From Hypholoma sublateritium FD-334 SS-4 (Eukaryota; Basidiomycota; Agaricomycetes; Agaricales; Strophariaceae): a stretch of 47,162 nt of DNA. A program made the translations under genes and the position numbers. The stretch spans positions 335,104-382,265 of the forward strand of contig KN817547.1 in NCBI GenBank assembly GCA_000827495.1, read 5' to 3'. This document shows positions 32,840-46,400 of the stretch, piece after piece (position 1 is the first letter of the stretch; each line of letters starts with the position of its first letter). The notes under the pieces were generated by a model that had not been told where the DNA came from, did not search any database, and worked only from the letters and a program-made list of their open reading frames with translations.

Positions 32840-35800
32840 CTACTCCGTTTTCTGTGTTGAATGCAAGGCGCTACGGGATAAATGAACATCCGCCATCGAA
32901 CGTGCGCCTCCGGCGCAAATACCAGCTGACCAGATCAACAGAAGAGACGAAATGCAAAAGCAGGCCACAGATTGGCCAATATCCGACCATGCGGCTGTGT
33001 CGTTCACGTTGAGGAAGAATACGAGTGTCATCACTTACGAAGAAAGGCATAAACATAAGCACCGTGTTTAATAAAGGGATAAAATTTAGCGTACCATCAG
33101 CCATTGAGAGAGCGATTAGAAGCAACGAATGCGGCGGCAAACCTAGGGTATAGTTGAGCGATGCAAACACGACTGAGAGCATGATGTAAGGCGCAATAAT
33201 TCGAAACACCTATAAAAGCATGAGGAACCATAGAACCACTTCCCAGCGAAAGACACCTACCAGCAAGATCAAAAGCAGTGGCGGGTCGAATATGGGCACC
33301 AAGCGAAAGATGGGCTCTAGATAGAATGACCTAAATCTCGGTCATCTCCCAGCTAGGTACCAATCGCATAAAGAACATACGTTATTGATGCGACGCTGTG
33401 CAACCCATGAGATATCAGGAAATTGTAATATCACAGACCCAATAGGCAAATACACATACTTTCCCGGCCCGAAGAAGCCAACTTGAACGAAGAACAGGAA
33501 ATACAGTGCGATTCGTAGGTCGCTCATTTGAATTTCGTTGCTACCAGACCTCGTACTGCTGTATTTGCGGTGTTTGCTGTCCCTCGACCAAACAGAGACT
33601 TTGTCAGAGCTTTGGAAAGAACGTACTAGACTTTCAACTTGAACCCAGGATATAAGAGTGATGGAGTATGACACAAAAAAGAGACTTTCAGCACCAATAG
33701 AAAGGATAATGAAACAGGGTGCGCAGGCAAGGAAGTACATCAGGATCTTGGAATGCTTCGTATGAAGGCCGCTTTTGGTCCAAAATGGTAGAGTAGACGA
33801 GATGACTGTCAAATTTGATCAGTACAATTTCTTCACAACAAACGAGGAGGCAAATACCCAGAACTATCCAGCCACTCCATTTATACAAGGTTGGAAGTCC
33901 CTGTTTCGCCTGAAGACTGAGCGTCGACGACACAGTGATAATCATTGTCGCGATGATCAAGAACCCCTGTGGAACAACGAAAGGTCAGCTCATATGTAAC
34001 TTCACCATAAAAAAGAATCTATTCGGACCTGGACAACAAACAGGGTGAAGATAGATGGTTTGCTTTGAAGTTCCCGCGATCGGAGGACATACACGGCACT
34101 GGCAAACCCAGTTGATAAAATCACAAGCCCCCCCAATATACTGAAGTAAATTTCAGCTTAGTTCCACGTGAATTTCAGATGAAAAAAGGTCTTACATGGT
34201 CGACAGACTCTCGTTCACTTCAACTGGAAGCGCCGGAAACACGGCACTCGCTACGCAGGACAAGGCCCAGGATGCCACAATTGTGGGGGATTGTGAATAA
34301 GTTCCTTTTTCCCAGAAGAACGGCCAAACGAGCCCCATGAACAGAAAGCCTGCGCTCCAAATCAGCCTGTAAGTGTAGCCGGCCTATTGTATAAGATGCT
34401 TAGAATAAGACGGCCTCGGTGAGCGAAAAGAAGGACAGACACACCGTCATAATCAATAAACCTAAAATGAGTGTCGCGCATTTACCAAGATATTTGGTAC
34501 ATTTTCCGATGGATAGCTTGCTTTTGTTCTGTCGGATGAACGGTACCATCTGCACCCAGAATTGTTGCCAAAAATAACAGGGAAATAATGCGTATGCATA
34601 AAAGCTCCAAGGTGACTTTTGAAGGGCAAAGATGGCGACAAAAACAGTCATGATAGTCCAGCTCATAGCCGTGAACACGAAGGACACCAGATATGAATTG
34701 TTGACTCGTGCAGGCAGAACAGCATCTACAGGCCGAAAGACAAATAACGACGTGTAAGCCATCAAACCGAGATAACCCGCCATCGCGAATCCGCGAATAA
34801 AACGGCGGTCGTATGTTTGGAGGTAATGCAACCCATCTAGGCTTTGTTGAATCAGCTGCGATGACAAATGGCGAGAATCGTCCCATCGCTGCTCCGAGAT
34901 TGAATTTTCAATCAAAATTATGCCAGAATTTTGGTCAGTCCTGGTAATGTTGACGAGGGGCGGGTATGGTGCGTAGAAGAGAGATCGCTTCTTCCTGATC
35001 TCTAAGATGGTTGATTCACGTTAGAGGTAACCATGCTACAATCAAGTCCGTTTCACGTACCATGCATAACTCTATACTGCTCCAGGATAACTTGAGCGTT
35101 GACGAGAGCTACTCGGGCAACATCTTGCTCGGTATTCCAGTCCAAGTAGCCAGGAAGAGATGGATCTACGTCTGGAAGAACGCCGACAGAGTTCACTGGC
35201 CAATCGATCCCGATGAGAGCCGCCATGATGGGTGCAATATCCGCTTGTTGGACGTCCCGGCGGACCAAATGACCTAGTCCCCAGGGTTTCGAATATTCGT
35301 CATGGGACGAGAAACTCTCATCTAGTAAAGGTCCTCGAACACCACTTCCCCATGCGATAAGAGGTGTTCTGGTATTGTCTGGGTCTGTCATTGAATTTCA
35401 TGAGCGAGTAGGAATAGTGAGAATGGTGTTATGAGAATAAAAATAAATAAGCACTTACGACCATCGCCGTGGTTCCCAACCGCCGACGCGCCATGATCGG
35501 CGGTGAATATAAAACTGGTCGCATTATCGTCATAAAAGTCGTTCACAAGGCTCTCAGCTTCGCGAACAATGCCGTCAACTACCTGTAAATTGCGCATATA
35601 TTCCTGTAAAATAGGATTTCAGGAACGACGAAGATAAACAAGTGAGCTGAATGCCGCTGACTTTTGAATGGCATCTATATGAATGAGCTGTAGTGTCTGG
35701 ACCGAGAAGATGAAGAAAAAACACGACTTTGTCTTGGCGAAGTTCGCTGGCCAGAATTGGGTCGGTGGTTGCATTCTCGAAGAGCCTTCGGAAGTTGTTC

Positions 35801-36695
35801 AGTGTCCATAAGTCCAGAGATGTAGCGTCTGGCTACAAGTTCAGCTTGGCGTGTGGCCACACAATCGAAATAAAGTGCCACCTTTCGTGTAATCTATGTC
35901 GTTTTCTTCATAGCTCCAGGTTCTGACCACTCCAGGCGATGCACTTCGTGAAAATAAAGGTAGAATATCGGGAGATCCAAAGGAGAAAGTGGTCTTCGAC
36001 TGATTGAACACGGAATCGAATTCAGCCTGAGAGATGATGCGCTTTTCATTAGTCTCTGCTTGTGAACACGCCACCATGTAGTACGCTCACTGGATTGGTT
36101 TTCCATCCCTTCAAGACTTTTTATCAATGGACGACTCAACTTCAATAATATACGAGCTACATACCAGCAGAACGGAAGATACATATTCATACATTCCACC
36201 TAAGAAAATAGTTAACCATACTGCAAGAGCAACATGCATAACAGAACATACCGATAAGAGCAACATGACATGGCCTGCTCTCCGTCGGTACCCTTGTATG
36301 TGATATACCGAAGACACCTCGCATTTCAGCAATAGACCTGAGATGTGGCGCGACATGTCGTGGTGCCCCAGGAATACCTACAAACGCGTTCTCTGAGAAA
36401 AGTAGATCGGCGCGCAGTCCGTCTCCTACAGGTCGAAGGATGCTTCAGTCTAGCCTGAGTGTGTAAGAGATAATGGACATTAAAACTCACCGACTATGAA
36501 AACAAGTCGTTTCGCTGGAGCATTTCCCGACTTCCTATCTCCGTATCTCCTCATACCATGAAGGACAGGGCGGGTGAAGTACGCATCGAAAACGGAGCCC
36601 ATGAAGATGACATGGAAGACAAGCCCAATTAGTAGTACCTTGGAAGGGTTATACCGTGTCTTTGGGAGCGGTGTCGGGAGAGTAGGCTTCGCCAT
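32840..36695 (-). CDS. MCD4: GPI ethanolamine phosphate transferase 1 (Mcd4 / PIG-N)
   Basis: A multi-exon gene for a multi-pass ER membrane enzyme that adds ethanolamine phosphate to the first mannose of GPI-anchor precursors. It starts [11 protein letters not shown] with the first helix [20 protein letters not shown] and RPVLHGM. The lumenal alkaline-phosphatase-like domain shows [62 protein letters not shown] joined across an intron to [13 protein letters not shown], and [12 protein letters not shown]. The C-terminal PigN part has [20 protein letters not shown] and many helices, then [19 protein letters not shown] and [20 protein letters not shown] near the end. The metal-binding Asp and His motifs are kept. 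The usual DTTGHxYRPHS reads [11 protein letters not shown] here. It is a single-copy housekeeping gene in fungi and probably marks the edge of the accessory region. I see no break. Confidence 0.92.
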
Positions 36696-37277
36696 GGTAC
36701 TGAGCTTGCAAAACTGTTCCCCGTTGCTTGCGAGTCGTTGCTGCACTTGTGGCTTAAGACGAATAAGATTGGCGACTACGCATGCATTTGCGGAAAGAGT
36801 CGTTGATATCATTTCCAGTTACATCGTGAGCGACTAGTAAGCATGATGATGTGACAGAGGGAGAACTGGTCAGGAAGCGCTCGGCCGCGGTTCGCAATTC
36901 GGTTCATGATCAAGCTTCGATTCAGATGTTACAAGTGGGCGTGTGATGCTCTGGATCGGTTAAAGACTTAAAATAATGGTCTCCCCGGGCCGTGCGAATA
37001 TCAAGCCAGTGAAGGTTGTGTGAACTCGAACGACGTGATCAGATTCAAGCAGATTCAAGCCCAGTATATTTACCTCTTTCAGGTCCAGAGAAGTTTACCC
37101 ATGCGCACAGACGGTCCATAGCGCTCCGCTGATTCAAGCGAAGTTCATGTTTTGTGTCCTCAGGCTGGATCAGTCGGCTGCAATTGTGTGCGTCCTCGCA
37201 GGCGTCATACGAATCGACAACACAGAGCAAGGTAGAGTGAGACTAATTATTTAATTCGCAAAAAAAACGCGACAGAT
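36696..37277. other. Intergenic region, MCD4 promoter side
   Basis: No supported gene. A perfect tandem pair of agattcaagc occurs at about 37041-37060. Confidence 0.45.
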
Positions 37278-38214
37278 TTAGAATGACCAACAAAGGGTTT
37301 TCAGGAGTTTAGGCGCAATATAGAAGGATCGGATAGACGTACAATGGATGGCTTGGCGGTGAAATACATAACGATCAGTAACACCAACGAACACCCGCAA
37401 AAAGTAGAAAAATACTATCAACCCAATGATAGACCCCGAGCCGACCACGCTTGCAGTGAATACAAAATTAAATCGCTCAACCTGCCAGTGCTGGAGCCTT
37501 GAGGATCTTTCCTCAGGATATAGATTTGAGCCATGAAAGTAAAGAAAATCAGAGACAAGGTCGTGGATGGCAGTATCATACCGATGATGTGCACAACAAT
37601 GTATACTCTGCTTTTCCAATGAGTCACTGAAAAGAGACCAGTCAATCAGTGTGCATCTCAGGACAAACGAAGGAAGTGCTACCTGACTCGATAAAATCAT
37701 CCGCCGACAGATTGTGTAGTTTTGATTTCCTTAGAGCAGTGTTTATGACCCGAGGGAAACTCTCCGTCCGGGAATATCGCCAGGTAGCGAGACATGTAGC
37801 AACGACGTGAAGACATGCTGTACCGACTCCCTATGTCAGGGACCAGGGGAGCCCTCCGCGATTGATTCAGATGCAACGCCGAAGATATCGAAAAGGTTCC
37901 ATGCGTAGAGTGTATATTGTTCTACCAGTAGAGGATCCACGTCATCGTAATACACGTACGACCCAGATACAGGGCCGTTTGTCCCACTACCAAATTTGAA
38001 GTTTAGTGGGTGCATTTCTGAAGGTTTGGGGTAGATATACCTTGATACAACTACAAGAGGAAATGGTCGTCTACATAAAAAGGTCACATTTCCGCGCTGT
38101 TGCGCTCGTACAGATCAAGATAGCACATCCTTTATAATATTATTATGAGCAAACATCCCGGTACTCCAAGATCACTTACAAGGGCGTGAAGACGACACCA
38201 AGAATCCAATCCAT
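37278..38214 (-). CDS. Hypothetical membrane protein, multi-exon
   Basis: A consistent splice chain can be read. MDWILGVVFTPL joins YIYPKPSEMHPLNFKFGSG, then SGSYVYYDDVDPLL joins GVGTACLHVVATCLATWRYS across 37831-37925. That exon runs to KLHNLSADDFIES, joins VTHWKSRVYIVVHIIGMILP and LSLIFFTFMAQIYILRKDPQ, and finally SGSIIGLIVFFYFLRVFVGV. The stop is at 37278. The product is roughly 230 residues with about three hydrophobic segments and no family I recognise. The start is uncertain: an open frame at 38334-38540 on the same strand could be an earlier exon, and the first intron would be long (about 138 bp). The hydrophobic segments and in-phase joins argue for a real gene. Confidence 0.45.
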
Positions 38215-38818
38215 CGATGTCGGTGCAGAAACGAAAAGGCGGTAAATTGTTAGAGGGGGGTAGTATTATGCAGTACAACAATGATGAAGTTCACCGACCT
38301 CTCCTCCGAAGGGTGTTGAGGAGCATTGGAAATTCAACCGTGAAAATTCCGAGCAACATCCATGCAGTAAAATTCAAACATTCGAGCCAGAAGGTGCGGG
38401 GGGAACATCGCCGTCGGATTCATCGAGTCCCAGAATATATAGTTTGCGCCGATGTTCAATATTTCAATGGTTGACGCAAGGCACTGTAGGGCACTGTACA
38501 TCCCGAATCGGACGCTCACATTGGGGTGCCGAGTGTCCATTCCACTGTGATCGGCATAACGGTGCGCTCTCCTGAGTCAGTTCGGCCTTTGCAGTCCCCA
38601 AAGATCCAGTCGTTGACAGAAAGATGAGGCGATATGACGGGGTTAACTTCTGGTGCCAGGGAATGTTCCAACGCGTTTGTGAGCGTCGTAGGTCATGGGC
38701 AGAAGCAAGGAGCAAAATGGTAGCGTGCTCCAACAAACAATGCGATCACGCCATGATAGTCATCACGGCTATTGGATGATCTTACCACGACATCTGGACA
38801 TCCAGGTCCAGGACAAAG

Positions 38819-38827
38819 TATATAAAG
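38819..38827 (+). promoter_or_regulatory. Putative TATA box of the MFS transporter gene
   Basis: TATATAAAG lies about 70 bp upstream of the ATG at 38893. Confidence 0.45.
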
Positions 38828-38892
38828 CTGATGAAGCCAAGATGAAGCTAAGATAGAGGCACTATTCACCACTTTCCAATACCGGGGGGACG

Positions 38893-40663
38893 ATGGCTTC
38901 AACAATAGAAGAAAGCCTTAGCTCAATGCCCTCTGATTTTCCCGAAAACGACGTGGAGGAATCGGAACGCCGGACGCCCCTGCCAAAGTTTCAACTGCTC
39001 AGCGTCTACCTCATCCAGTTCGCAGAACCCGTCACTGCGCTGTGCATCTACCCTTTCGTCAACCAACTCGTTCGAGAGACAGGAATAACGAAAGGCGATG
39101 ACAGGAGGACGGGATACTACGCAGGGATTATCGTCAGTGCAGAGTTGGAATTGCGCCATCCTTTCTCTGTGTCGCATAACTAATTACGCGCCTGAACAGG
39201 AATCCGCGTTCTTCGCTGCGGAGAGCTTGACTGTCGTCCAATGGGGCTATCTTTCAGATCGTTACGGGCGAAGGCCAATCCTGCTCATCGCCCCGTTAGG
39301 TCTGGGATGCGCGATGTTCGCGTTCGGCATGTCGATGACATTCTGGCCTCTGGTTGTCGCGCGATGCTTCCAGGGAATATTCAACGGCAACATTGGCGTT
39401 TCCAAGAGTATCCTTGCAGAAGTATGTGTCTCGGTTCTTACAAATGGCGTGCTACATACTAATATATTTCACTCCAGATGACGGACCACACGAATAGAGC
39501 GGATGCCTATGCGGTCATGCCATTTGTATGGAGTATTGGCCAAACTACGGGGTAGGCACCACCATTGAGATGGGTTGAAAACATCCTGATATTTAATGCT
39601 TTCAGACCTCTCATTGGTGGCGTACTCTCCAATGCGGCTCAGAGATGGCCAAGTACTTTGGGTCGAATACTGTACCTACGCACGCATCCGTATTTTCTTC
39701 CTTGCGCCGTCGCCGGAGTGATGACATTCATCACCTTTGTAATTGCGTATCTTGGACTGAAAGAGGTGAGTACCGGAATTATAAAGTGCGATACATCTGC
39801 TGACCACTTTGTAGACTCTACCATCTCTCGTCGCGGAATCTAAACTCAAAAAAACCTCCAGCTTCAGCACTGGTGCCAATGAGGAAACTCCTCTGCTTGA
39901 ACACGCAAATAATTCGGAGCCCCGTCAGGCACCGCAATTCCGTGAGGTGCTAGTCGCCCCCATCCTGCTGACGATCATGAGCCTCGCCTTCCTGTCCTTC
40001 ATTGACATGTGCAACTTTACCCTGCTACCGCTGATGTGGTCTACGTCCATCCCCCTCGGTGGACTGGGACTCGATCCAATGCGCATAGGGACCGCGCTGG
40101 GTGTCTTCGGCCTGATCAATGCCTCCGTGCAAGTGCGCATCATGGGGCCCGTGCTGCGGCGCTTCGGTGCGCGACGCATCTTTCGCGTGTCCTTCTCGAG
40201 CCTACTGTTCTCGCTCGCATTCTTCCCACTTATGAAGTACTTCGCGCAACGCGTGGGGCGCGTGGATGGGATCGTCATCGGTCTGATGGTCGCACAGCTG
40301 ACGTCTCAGATGTTGCTCTACTTTGCCTACGGTAAGATAATATCCTGTAAATTGCAGTCGCAGGGGCTTACAAAAGCACACCTCTGGCTAGGCACCATCC
40401 ATGTCTTGGTCGTGGAGAACATCCCTGAAGGCGTGCCCATCGGTATGACGAACGGCCTGGCGCAGATGGTCGGCTCTGGCATACGGTCTATTGCCCCGAC
40501 ATTCGCGTCGTCACTGTTTTCAGTCTCGCTTCAGCGCAATCTCGCTGGCGGTAACTTGGTGTACTACATCCTCATAGCCATAACTGTGGTGGCGATCCAC
40601 GGCACCGGGCTGCTCCCCCCGGAGAAGTTCAGAGACAAGCGTCGTGCGCAGGCCACGACGTGA
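38893..40663 (+). CDS. Major facilitator superfamily transporter (ZIF/Tet-type, 12 helices)
   Basis: Five introns. The N-terminal tail is acidic, then LLSVYLIQFAEPVTALCIYP begins helix 1. Motif A, GYLSDRYGRRPILL, follows helix 2. CFQGIFNGNIGVSKSILAEM and GQTTGPLIGGVLSNAAQRWP are the family blocks of fungal drug:H+ antiporters often annotated as zinc-induced-facilitator-like, and RTHPYFLPCAVAGVMTF precedes a hydrophilic central loop (residues about 240-280). The C-terminal half has MSTSIPLGGLGLDP-like text and ends with NGLAQMVGSGIRSIAPTFAS, SLFSVSLQRNLAGGNLVYYI and LLPPEKF. The last intron (about 40332-40430) is not precisely placed. Substrate unknown; it could export a metabolite made by the neighbouring cluster, but it lies beyond MCD4 and may simply be a resident transporter. 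Confidence 0.88.
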
Positions 40664-41752
40664 CGCTAATATACATCATCGAATCGCATTCAACTGTGCG
40701 TCCGGCTTAACAAGTTATTCAGTCGCCGCCGGAGCGCTTCCGAGGACCTCAGCATGATCAACTTGGAACGCAACCAAGAAAGGACATGACGTGGAAGGCT
40801 CCAGTGACACCTGAGGAGAATCCATGCTCAATCTGCCGAACATTGCACGGTATCAGCTAAGTATTTACGCAAGCTTGTGTCCTGGCCAGAGAATCCTTCA
40901 GTCATAAATGGAGTATGGTTCAGAGGCGTACCGATATTCGGGATTCCGGAGATTAGAATTCTGGGTTGATGACAACTTTGAATAGGAAACCCAGACAAAT
41001 ACCTAGTTTGTGAGACTAACTTCCGAAATATAATGACATGGAGTAAAGCTATTTGACTAGGCGTGGTATGTGTATGGCTGTCTACAGAAACAGCCGTCGC
41101 AGCTTGGTGTAAGTTCGGCCGAAAAACGAAAGCTATGCTTTTGCTATTAACATCCAGTTGATTCCAATCACCGTTCTCCGGCAGATTCACCGGTCTGATA
41201 GAGAGCGCTGAATTTGTGTACCCAGAAATTGAATGGAGGTAGGTGGAGATAAATTCGAGATGCGGCCAGTGTGATTATTTGTTATTCCTTCCGAAAGCTC
41301 CCGGGAAGATGGTCGTTATCTGATTAAAAGCGCGCCAATCTCATGCATGATGCGCTATGTACGCAGCCTTGAGCAGCCTTGCGGGATAAGGGGGATTGGA
41401 ATAGGGCAGTGCCTCGTCGCGCGGGCGGGAATATGCAGATAAAAATAACATAACGTGTCTTTGACGTGGTGTACTTTTGGAATCTATCGCGCCGTTGAGC
41501 GTGCTCAAATTAGGTGCGCCGGCGCGCGGCGCGTAGGGTGAGTTCATTATATACTATGTACTACTAGGGAGACGAAATACCGGCATGGCGTGCGCCGGCG
41601 GGGTGACGCTGGTATAGATGCAAGCATGATCGTTAGATGGGTCGTGCGGGTTCCTACGGCGGTATTGGGGGTTGAGTCCGAGACTGAGTGTACTCGAGTC
41701 AAACGTCTAGTCGGAGCGTATGGCGGCCTCTGCGGATTACGCAATGAGTTAA
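40664..41752. other. Intergenic region, no gene seen
   Basis: The frames present are short and unlike known proteins. Both neighbours are convergent here, so only 3' ends are expected. Confidence 0.45.
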
Positions 41753-42953
41753 TTATGGGACACGGGGATGAAATATACGGGGCGCACTGAAAAATTCGTA
41801 TGACATCCAGCACAATGCGGAACTTGGCATGGTTGTCAGCACACGCGGCGTAAGCCCACGGCCGAATCCACGGACGCCGTCGCGTGCCCAGATGACCTTG
41901 AAGGCGTCGAGCATCCCCCGCACATTGCGAATGTCCTGAGCGCTAGCAGCACCGCGTGTTTGTAACATCGTCTTTGCCACGTCCAGCGGCGTCGTCACCG
42001 CTGCGGCGACGGCACCGGCGATGCCACCTGCAGCAATATGTGTCTGCGGCGAATATTCATTTCCTGGGTTCACGACGCGCTTGATGTGTTCGTAGACGGT
42101 GTACTGAATGGCGTTGAAGGGTATTGAAATCGCGAGGGTGGTGGGGTACGAGACATAGAACGCGGCAAAACCCTCGGCTCGGTACACCGTTGTCGCGCAG
42201 GACAGGAAGGAGCGAAACTGCGATTGGTGGACCTGCATCCGTTGCTTGATAACTGGGTGAGAGAAAAGCAAAGGGTGTGAACTACGTCAACGTGGCCATG
42301 AAAAAGTGTGCGCACCATCGAAGGGGTTCATGAACGCATCCGCTGCTATTGTAGCTGATCCTCCTGCAAGAGCTACAGACGCAGCAAACACGATGTCAAA
42401 AACTAAGCCGTAGACGGGTAATGGTCGCACGACTCACCCGTTGCTAACCACTGGTTCCCAGATTCGTTTCCACCCGCAAGCTCTTTCACTGCCTCTAGAG
42501 TCCCAAAATGCACGGCATGCGCTGGTCCAGCGCCCAGAATGACAGATGACACGCCGCGCCATAACGCGCGCATGCCCTCAGTAGATGAGATTTTCGTGAA
42601 CGCATTGCCTACTCCGCTGTATATGGCTGCGGGAGACGCTCCGAAGACTTGCATCCGGGTCTGCAAAGATTAGCAATTGCTTTTGTTACTGTGAACAGCT
42701 GCGCCTACCTTAATGCTGTCCACCGGGAACATGATAGCGTGCTCAGATATGCCAGCCTACACACGAATTTCATCAGGACAAGCGGTCTTTTATCGACTGG
42801 AACAACTTCTCACCAGAGCTCCAGCTAACATATGCACCTTGTGACAGGAAGAACGCGTTCATATCCTTTTTTCGAGTTTTAAAGCTGGATGACACGTACC
42901 CCAAGTCCCGCGTTCTGTGGTAACCCTTCGTAGTCAATCTCCTCCACCATCAT
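41753..42953 (-). CDS. Mitochondrial carrier, mitoferrin type (MRS3/MRS4 homologue)
   Basis: Five or six exons. The start is MMVEEIDYEGLPQNAGLG, joined through a 24-nt exon (VHMLAGAL) to AGISEHAIMFPVDSIKTRMQ, the first PxDxxK signature. AIYSGVGNAFTKISSTEGMR, ALWRGVSSVILGAGPAHAVH and FGTLEAVKELAGG complete repeat 1. Repeat 2 has MNPFDVIKQRMQVHQSQFRS, AEGFAAFYVSYPTTLAISIP and QYTVYEHIKR. Repeat 3 has TTPLDVAKTMLQTRGA, GFGRGLTPRVLTTMPSSALC and WMSYEFF. SEHAIMFP, MNPFD and TTPLDV at the three contact regions match iron carriers of the Mrs3/4 group, which import Fe2+ into the mitochondrial matrix for heme and Fe-S synthesis. The C-terminus is short (APRIFHPRVP) and may continue in another exon. 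Likely a housekeeping gene. Confidence 0.9.
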
Positions 42954-43483
42954 TATGAGTAAAAAACCGTAAGAGTGAAGCCTGTGCCTCGGTCTATATG
43001 GGCCGCACTCGTCAGTCGAGGCTGGCAGAAGGGAAGAGCAGGAGGAGAGAAGGGCGGAGGCTTGGGAGCAAGGTACAGAATCCAGATATGTTTAGGACGC
43101 TGGGAGACGCAAACGTGACCGGCTTCAAAATTCGTTTCAAAATTTTACCGCATCGGGAAGTCCTCCCCAGTCAAAATCAGCTCAAATGAGATCGGATCAA
43201 AGTCGGTGTAGTTGATTTATTTGTGCGTTGGAGCCCTGTATCTAGCTTCAATTATTCCAGTCGATTTACATTGATGATAAACACGACGATCTCCCAGTAA
43301 ACATGCTACGTAAGCGTGTTTAGCAAGGCCACCCTCGCCACACTTGGTAAAATACGTCNCGCAAATCACATGAAATCAACAGAGCTCAATGAGATTGATT
43401 TGCAGCTGCTTTGCACGGAACGACACGCCGCCATCGAATGTGTACTACTTTGACCTCACGCGCTCTTACTTCAGTACTCTCCG
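42954..43483. other. Region between mitoferrin and the transposase, likely containing the element's left end
   Basis: An ambiguous base at 43359 suggests the repetitive element already extends this far left. Short direct repeats (ttcaaaatt twice near 43122-43145) may be subterminal repeats of the transposon. I could not identify a CACTA terminal repeat or target duplication; the right end is outside the window. Confidence 0.4.
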
Positions 43484-46400
43484 ATGCCGAAGGAACCACG
43501 CCGGGCGTCAAATGCCAACTCGCGATCTGGAAGAACGTATACATGCGCATGCAGCAAGTTTTGCAACGGTGTCGAGCGCGAAATCTCTAAGTCATCTTAC
43601 CTCAGACATACGAAGTTCGNGCTGCAATCCGAGCTGTCGTCCACCGATACGTCGATTGGTAGCGCCCATGTTGAGAACGTGAGCTCGCTCTCATGCTACT
43701 ATTTCTACTGCATTGGCATTGATGCTCAGAGCTTCCAGATTTCTGAGCCCCATAGAACAGTAAACGACCTACGCCGGCCTGATAATTATAACTTCGTGAA
43801 CACAGGAGAGCCCGATCCCCCAACTGATGTCGACNCAGATAGGGATAATCCCACAGACAACTCGGACCGCGGATGTCTCGACNACCTTACGATAGAGAAT
43901 CTCGGCCAACAGCAATCTGACAACATAGCAAATAACGATGTAAATTCCGAGTCCATTAGCAATCTCAATGAATTGTTTGAAAACACTAAATTAGAGGAGC
44001 TCTGCACAACGAATGCTTTCATTCAGGAACTACAAAATGCATCGCTCGATGGAAAATACAGTAATCTTGATCAAGAGGCCCTCAACCAGTTGAGAAACCC
44101 CCCCACAGCCACGTACACGCTTGACGAGCAGCCCGAACTTCGACTGGCATTCGACATCTTCTTAGCCAGTCTCACAGCTTCGGTCAACGTTTATAACACA
44201 ACTCGTGCGTCTATTCTGAGGTGCCATCCCGAAGACAACTTGCCGTCATATGATCAAATGAGGAAGATTCTCGCGAGAATCACAGGTGTCGGGTCACTTG
44301 TCCACCCGATGTGTAGGAATAGTTGCGTGGCTTTCACGGGTCCGTTCACAGACCTGGAGCTCTGTCCTAAATGCGGAGAACCTAAACGCTGTCCCGTCTC
44401 TGGGAAATATTACCAGGAATTCCATACTATGCCCATTGGCCCTATCCTTCAAGCTCTATGGCGAGACCCTCAAAGCGCTCGTCGATTCGACTATCGCCGG
44501 AGCAAAACACGTGAAATTATTCAAAGTCTACGCGATAACNCNGGCATTCTGTCAGCATACGAGGATTTCTTCCATGGGAGCGATTACCTCAAACAGGTCC
44601 AGAATGGAAATATTACCGATAACGATATTGTTCTCATGTTTTCGATTGATGGAGCACAACTCTACGCTCACAAGATGTCCGACTGCTGGATATATATTTG
44701 GGTCGTACTAGACTTCAGTCCACAGGAGCGCTACAAGAAGGACTTGGTCATCCCTGGAGGCTTTATCCCTGGCCCAAAGAANCCCAAAAACCTAGATTCA
44801 TTCTTATTTCCTGGTCTTTACCACCTTGCCTCCCTCCAAAGGGAGGGCTTACTCATCTGGAATTCAATTATAGATCAAACATTCACAAGTCGACTGTTTC
44901 TCGGCCTCAACACTGCTGATGGCCCCGCCATGGCATATCNTAATGGCCTCGTTGGCCATCATGGGAAGTTCGGATGTCGCCTTTATTGCCCGACGCCTGG
45001 CCGCCATAAGACAAATGGCCCACACTACTATCCTGCCCTCCTCAAACCCATGGACTACAATATAGCTGGCTGCGACCACTCAGACTTCTCACATTTTTCA
45101 TTGGCTGTCTTACATGACCACTATTTCACAAATCTTCGCCACCTACTCCAATCTCCCAATGATACACAATACAAAAAGAGACGGCTTGAAACCGGTATTG
45201 TTAAGCCAACCATCTTTCTTGGGCTACCCACAAACTCTACCTTGCCCATTCCAAGGTGCTTTGGCTCTGATATCATGCATCTTGGTACTTTCAATCTAGC
45301 NGATCTTTTTCTGCCCCTTTGGCGTGGCTCGTTTGATCATGACCCCCTTGACCTTCCGTCTGACTGGCCATGGGCTGTGCTTCAAGGTGACATTTGGGAA
45401 TCTCATGGCAGGGATGTTGCAGCTGCCACCCCATACCTTCCTGGTTCATTTGGCCGCCCTCCTCGGAACATAGCAGAGAAAATGAATAGCGGATATAAAG
45501 CCTGGGAATGGCTTCTCTACCTATATGGCCTTGCCCCCGCTCTTCTTCATGGAACTCTTCCAGAGCCATACTATTCACATTTNTGCAAATTAGTCCGTGG
45601 GATGCGCATTATCCAACAATATCACATCAGTTCCTCTGACCTTGTTTTGGCCGACAATTTGCTTCGATCATTTGCACATGAGTTTGAAGTTCTCTATTAT
45701 CAGCGCCGGGAAGACCGACTTCACTTCTGTCGCCAAAGTGTCCACNCTCTTCTTCACCTTGCTTCAGAGGTTACGAGAATCGGGCCGCCAATATGTTCAT
45801 CACAATGGACAATGGAAAGGACGATTGGTAATTTGGGTGAGGAAGTCCGGCAGCCATCTAATCCATTTGCAAATCTCTCTCAANGTGGTTTGCTCCGTTG
45901 TCAAGTCAATGCGCTCACAGCTATGATTCCAGACCTCAGACCATCCAAGACCATTCTGCCCCGCGGTGCACTAGATCTTGGTGGGGGGTTTATTCTTCTT
46001 CGAGCTCAAGACAGGTACAGCAGATACATGTCACAGATGGAGGCAACAGCTCTTCGAAAATATCTTTGTACCCAACATTCTCTAGTGCTTAAAGATATCT
46101 GGGTGCCAAAAGTCACTCGTTGGGCAAGGCTTCTCCTCCCCAATGGTCAAATATCTAGGTCAAAATGGAAGGAAGATTCAAAACCAATCAACAAAATCCG
46201 AACTGCTAGGAATGTGAAGGTATGTACTTCAGATTTTCAAGTTAAAGGTATCTCTTCTCAATGTGCATTACTTTAGATTGACCTTGACAATTCTATTTCA
46301 TTTGGCGAAATTCAATACTTCTTCCAATGCCGTGTCAAAGATCTATTATTAACACTTGCTGTCNTTTCAATTTACTCTCCACCTCTTCCCGATCTCCTTA

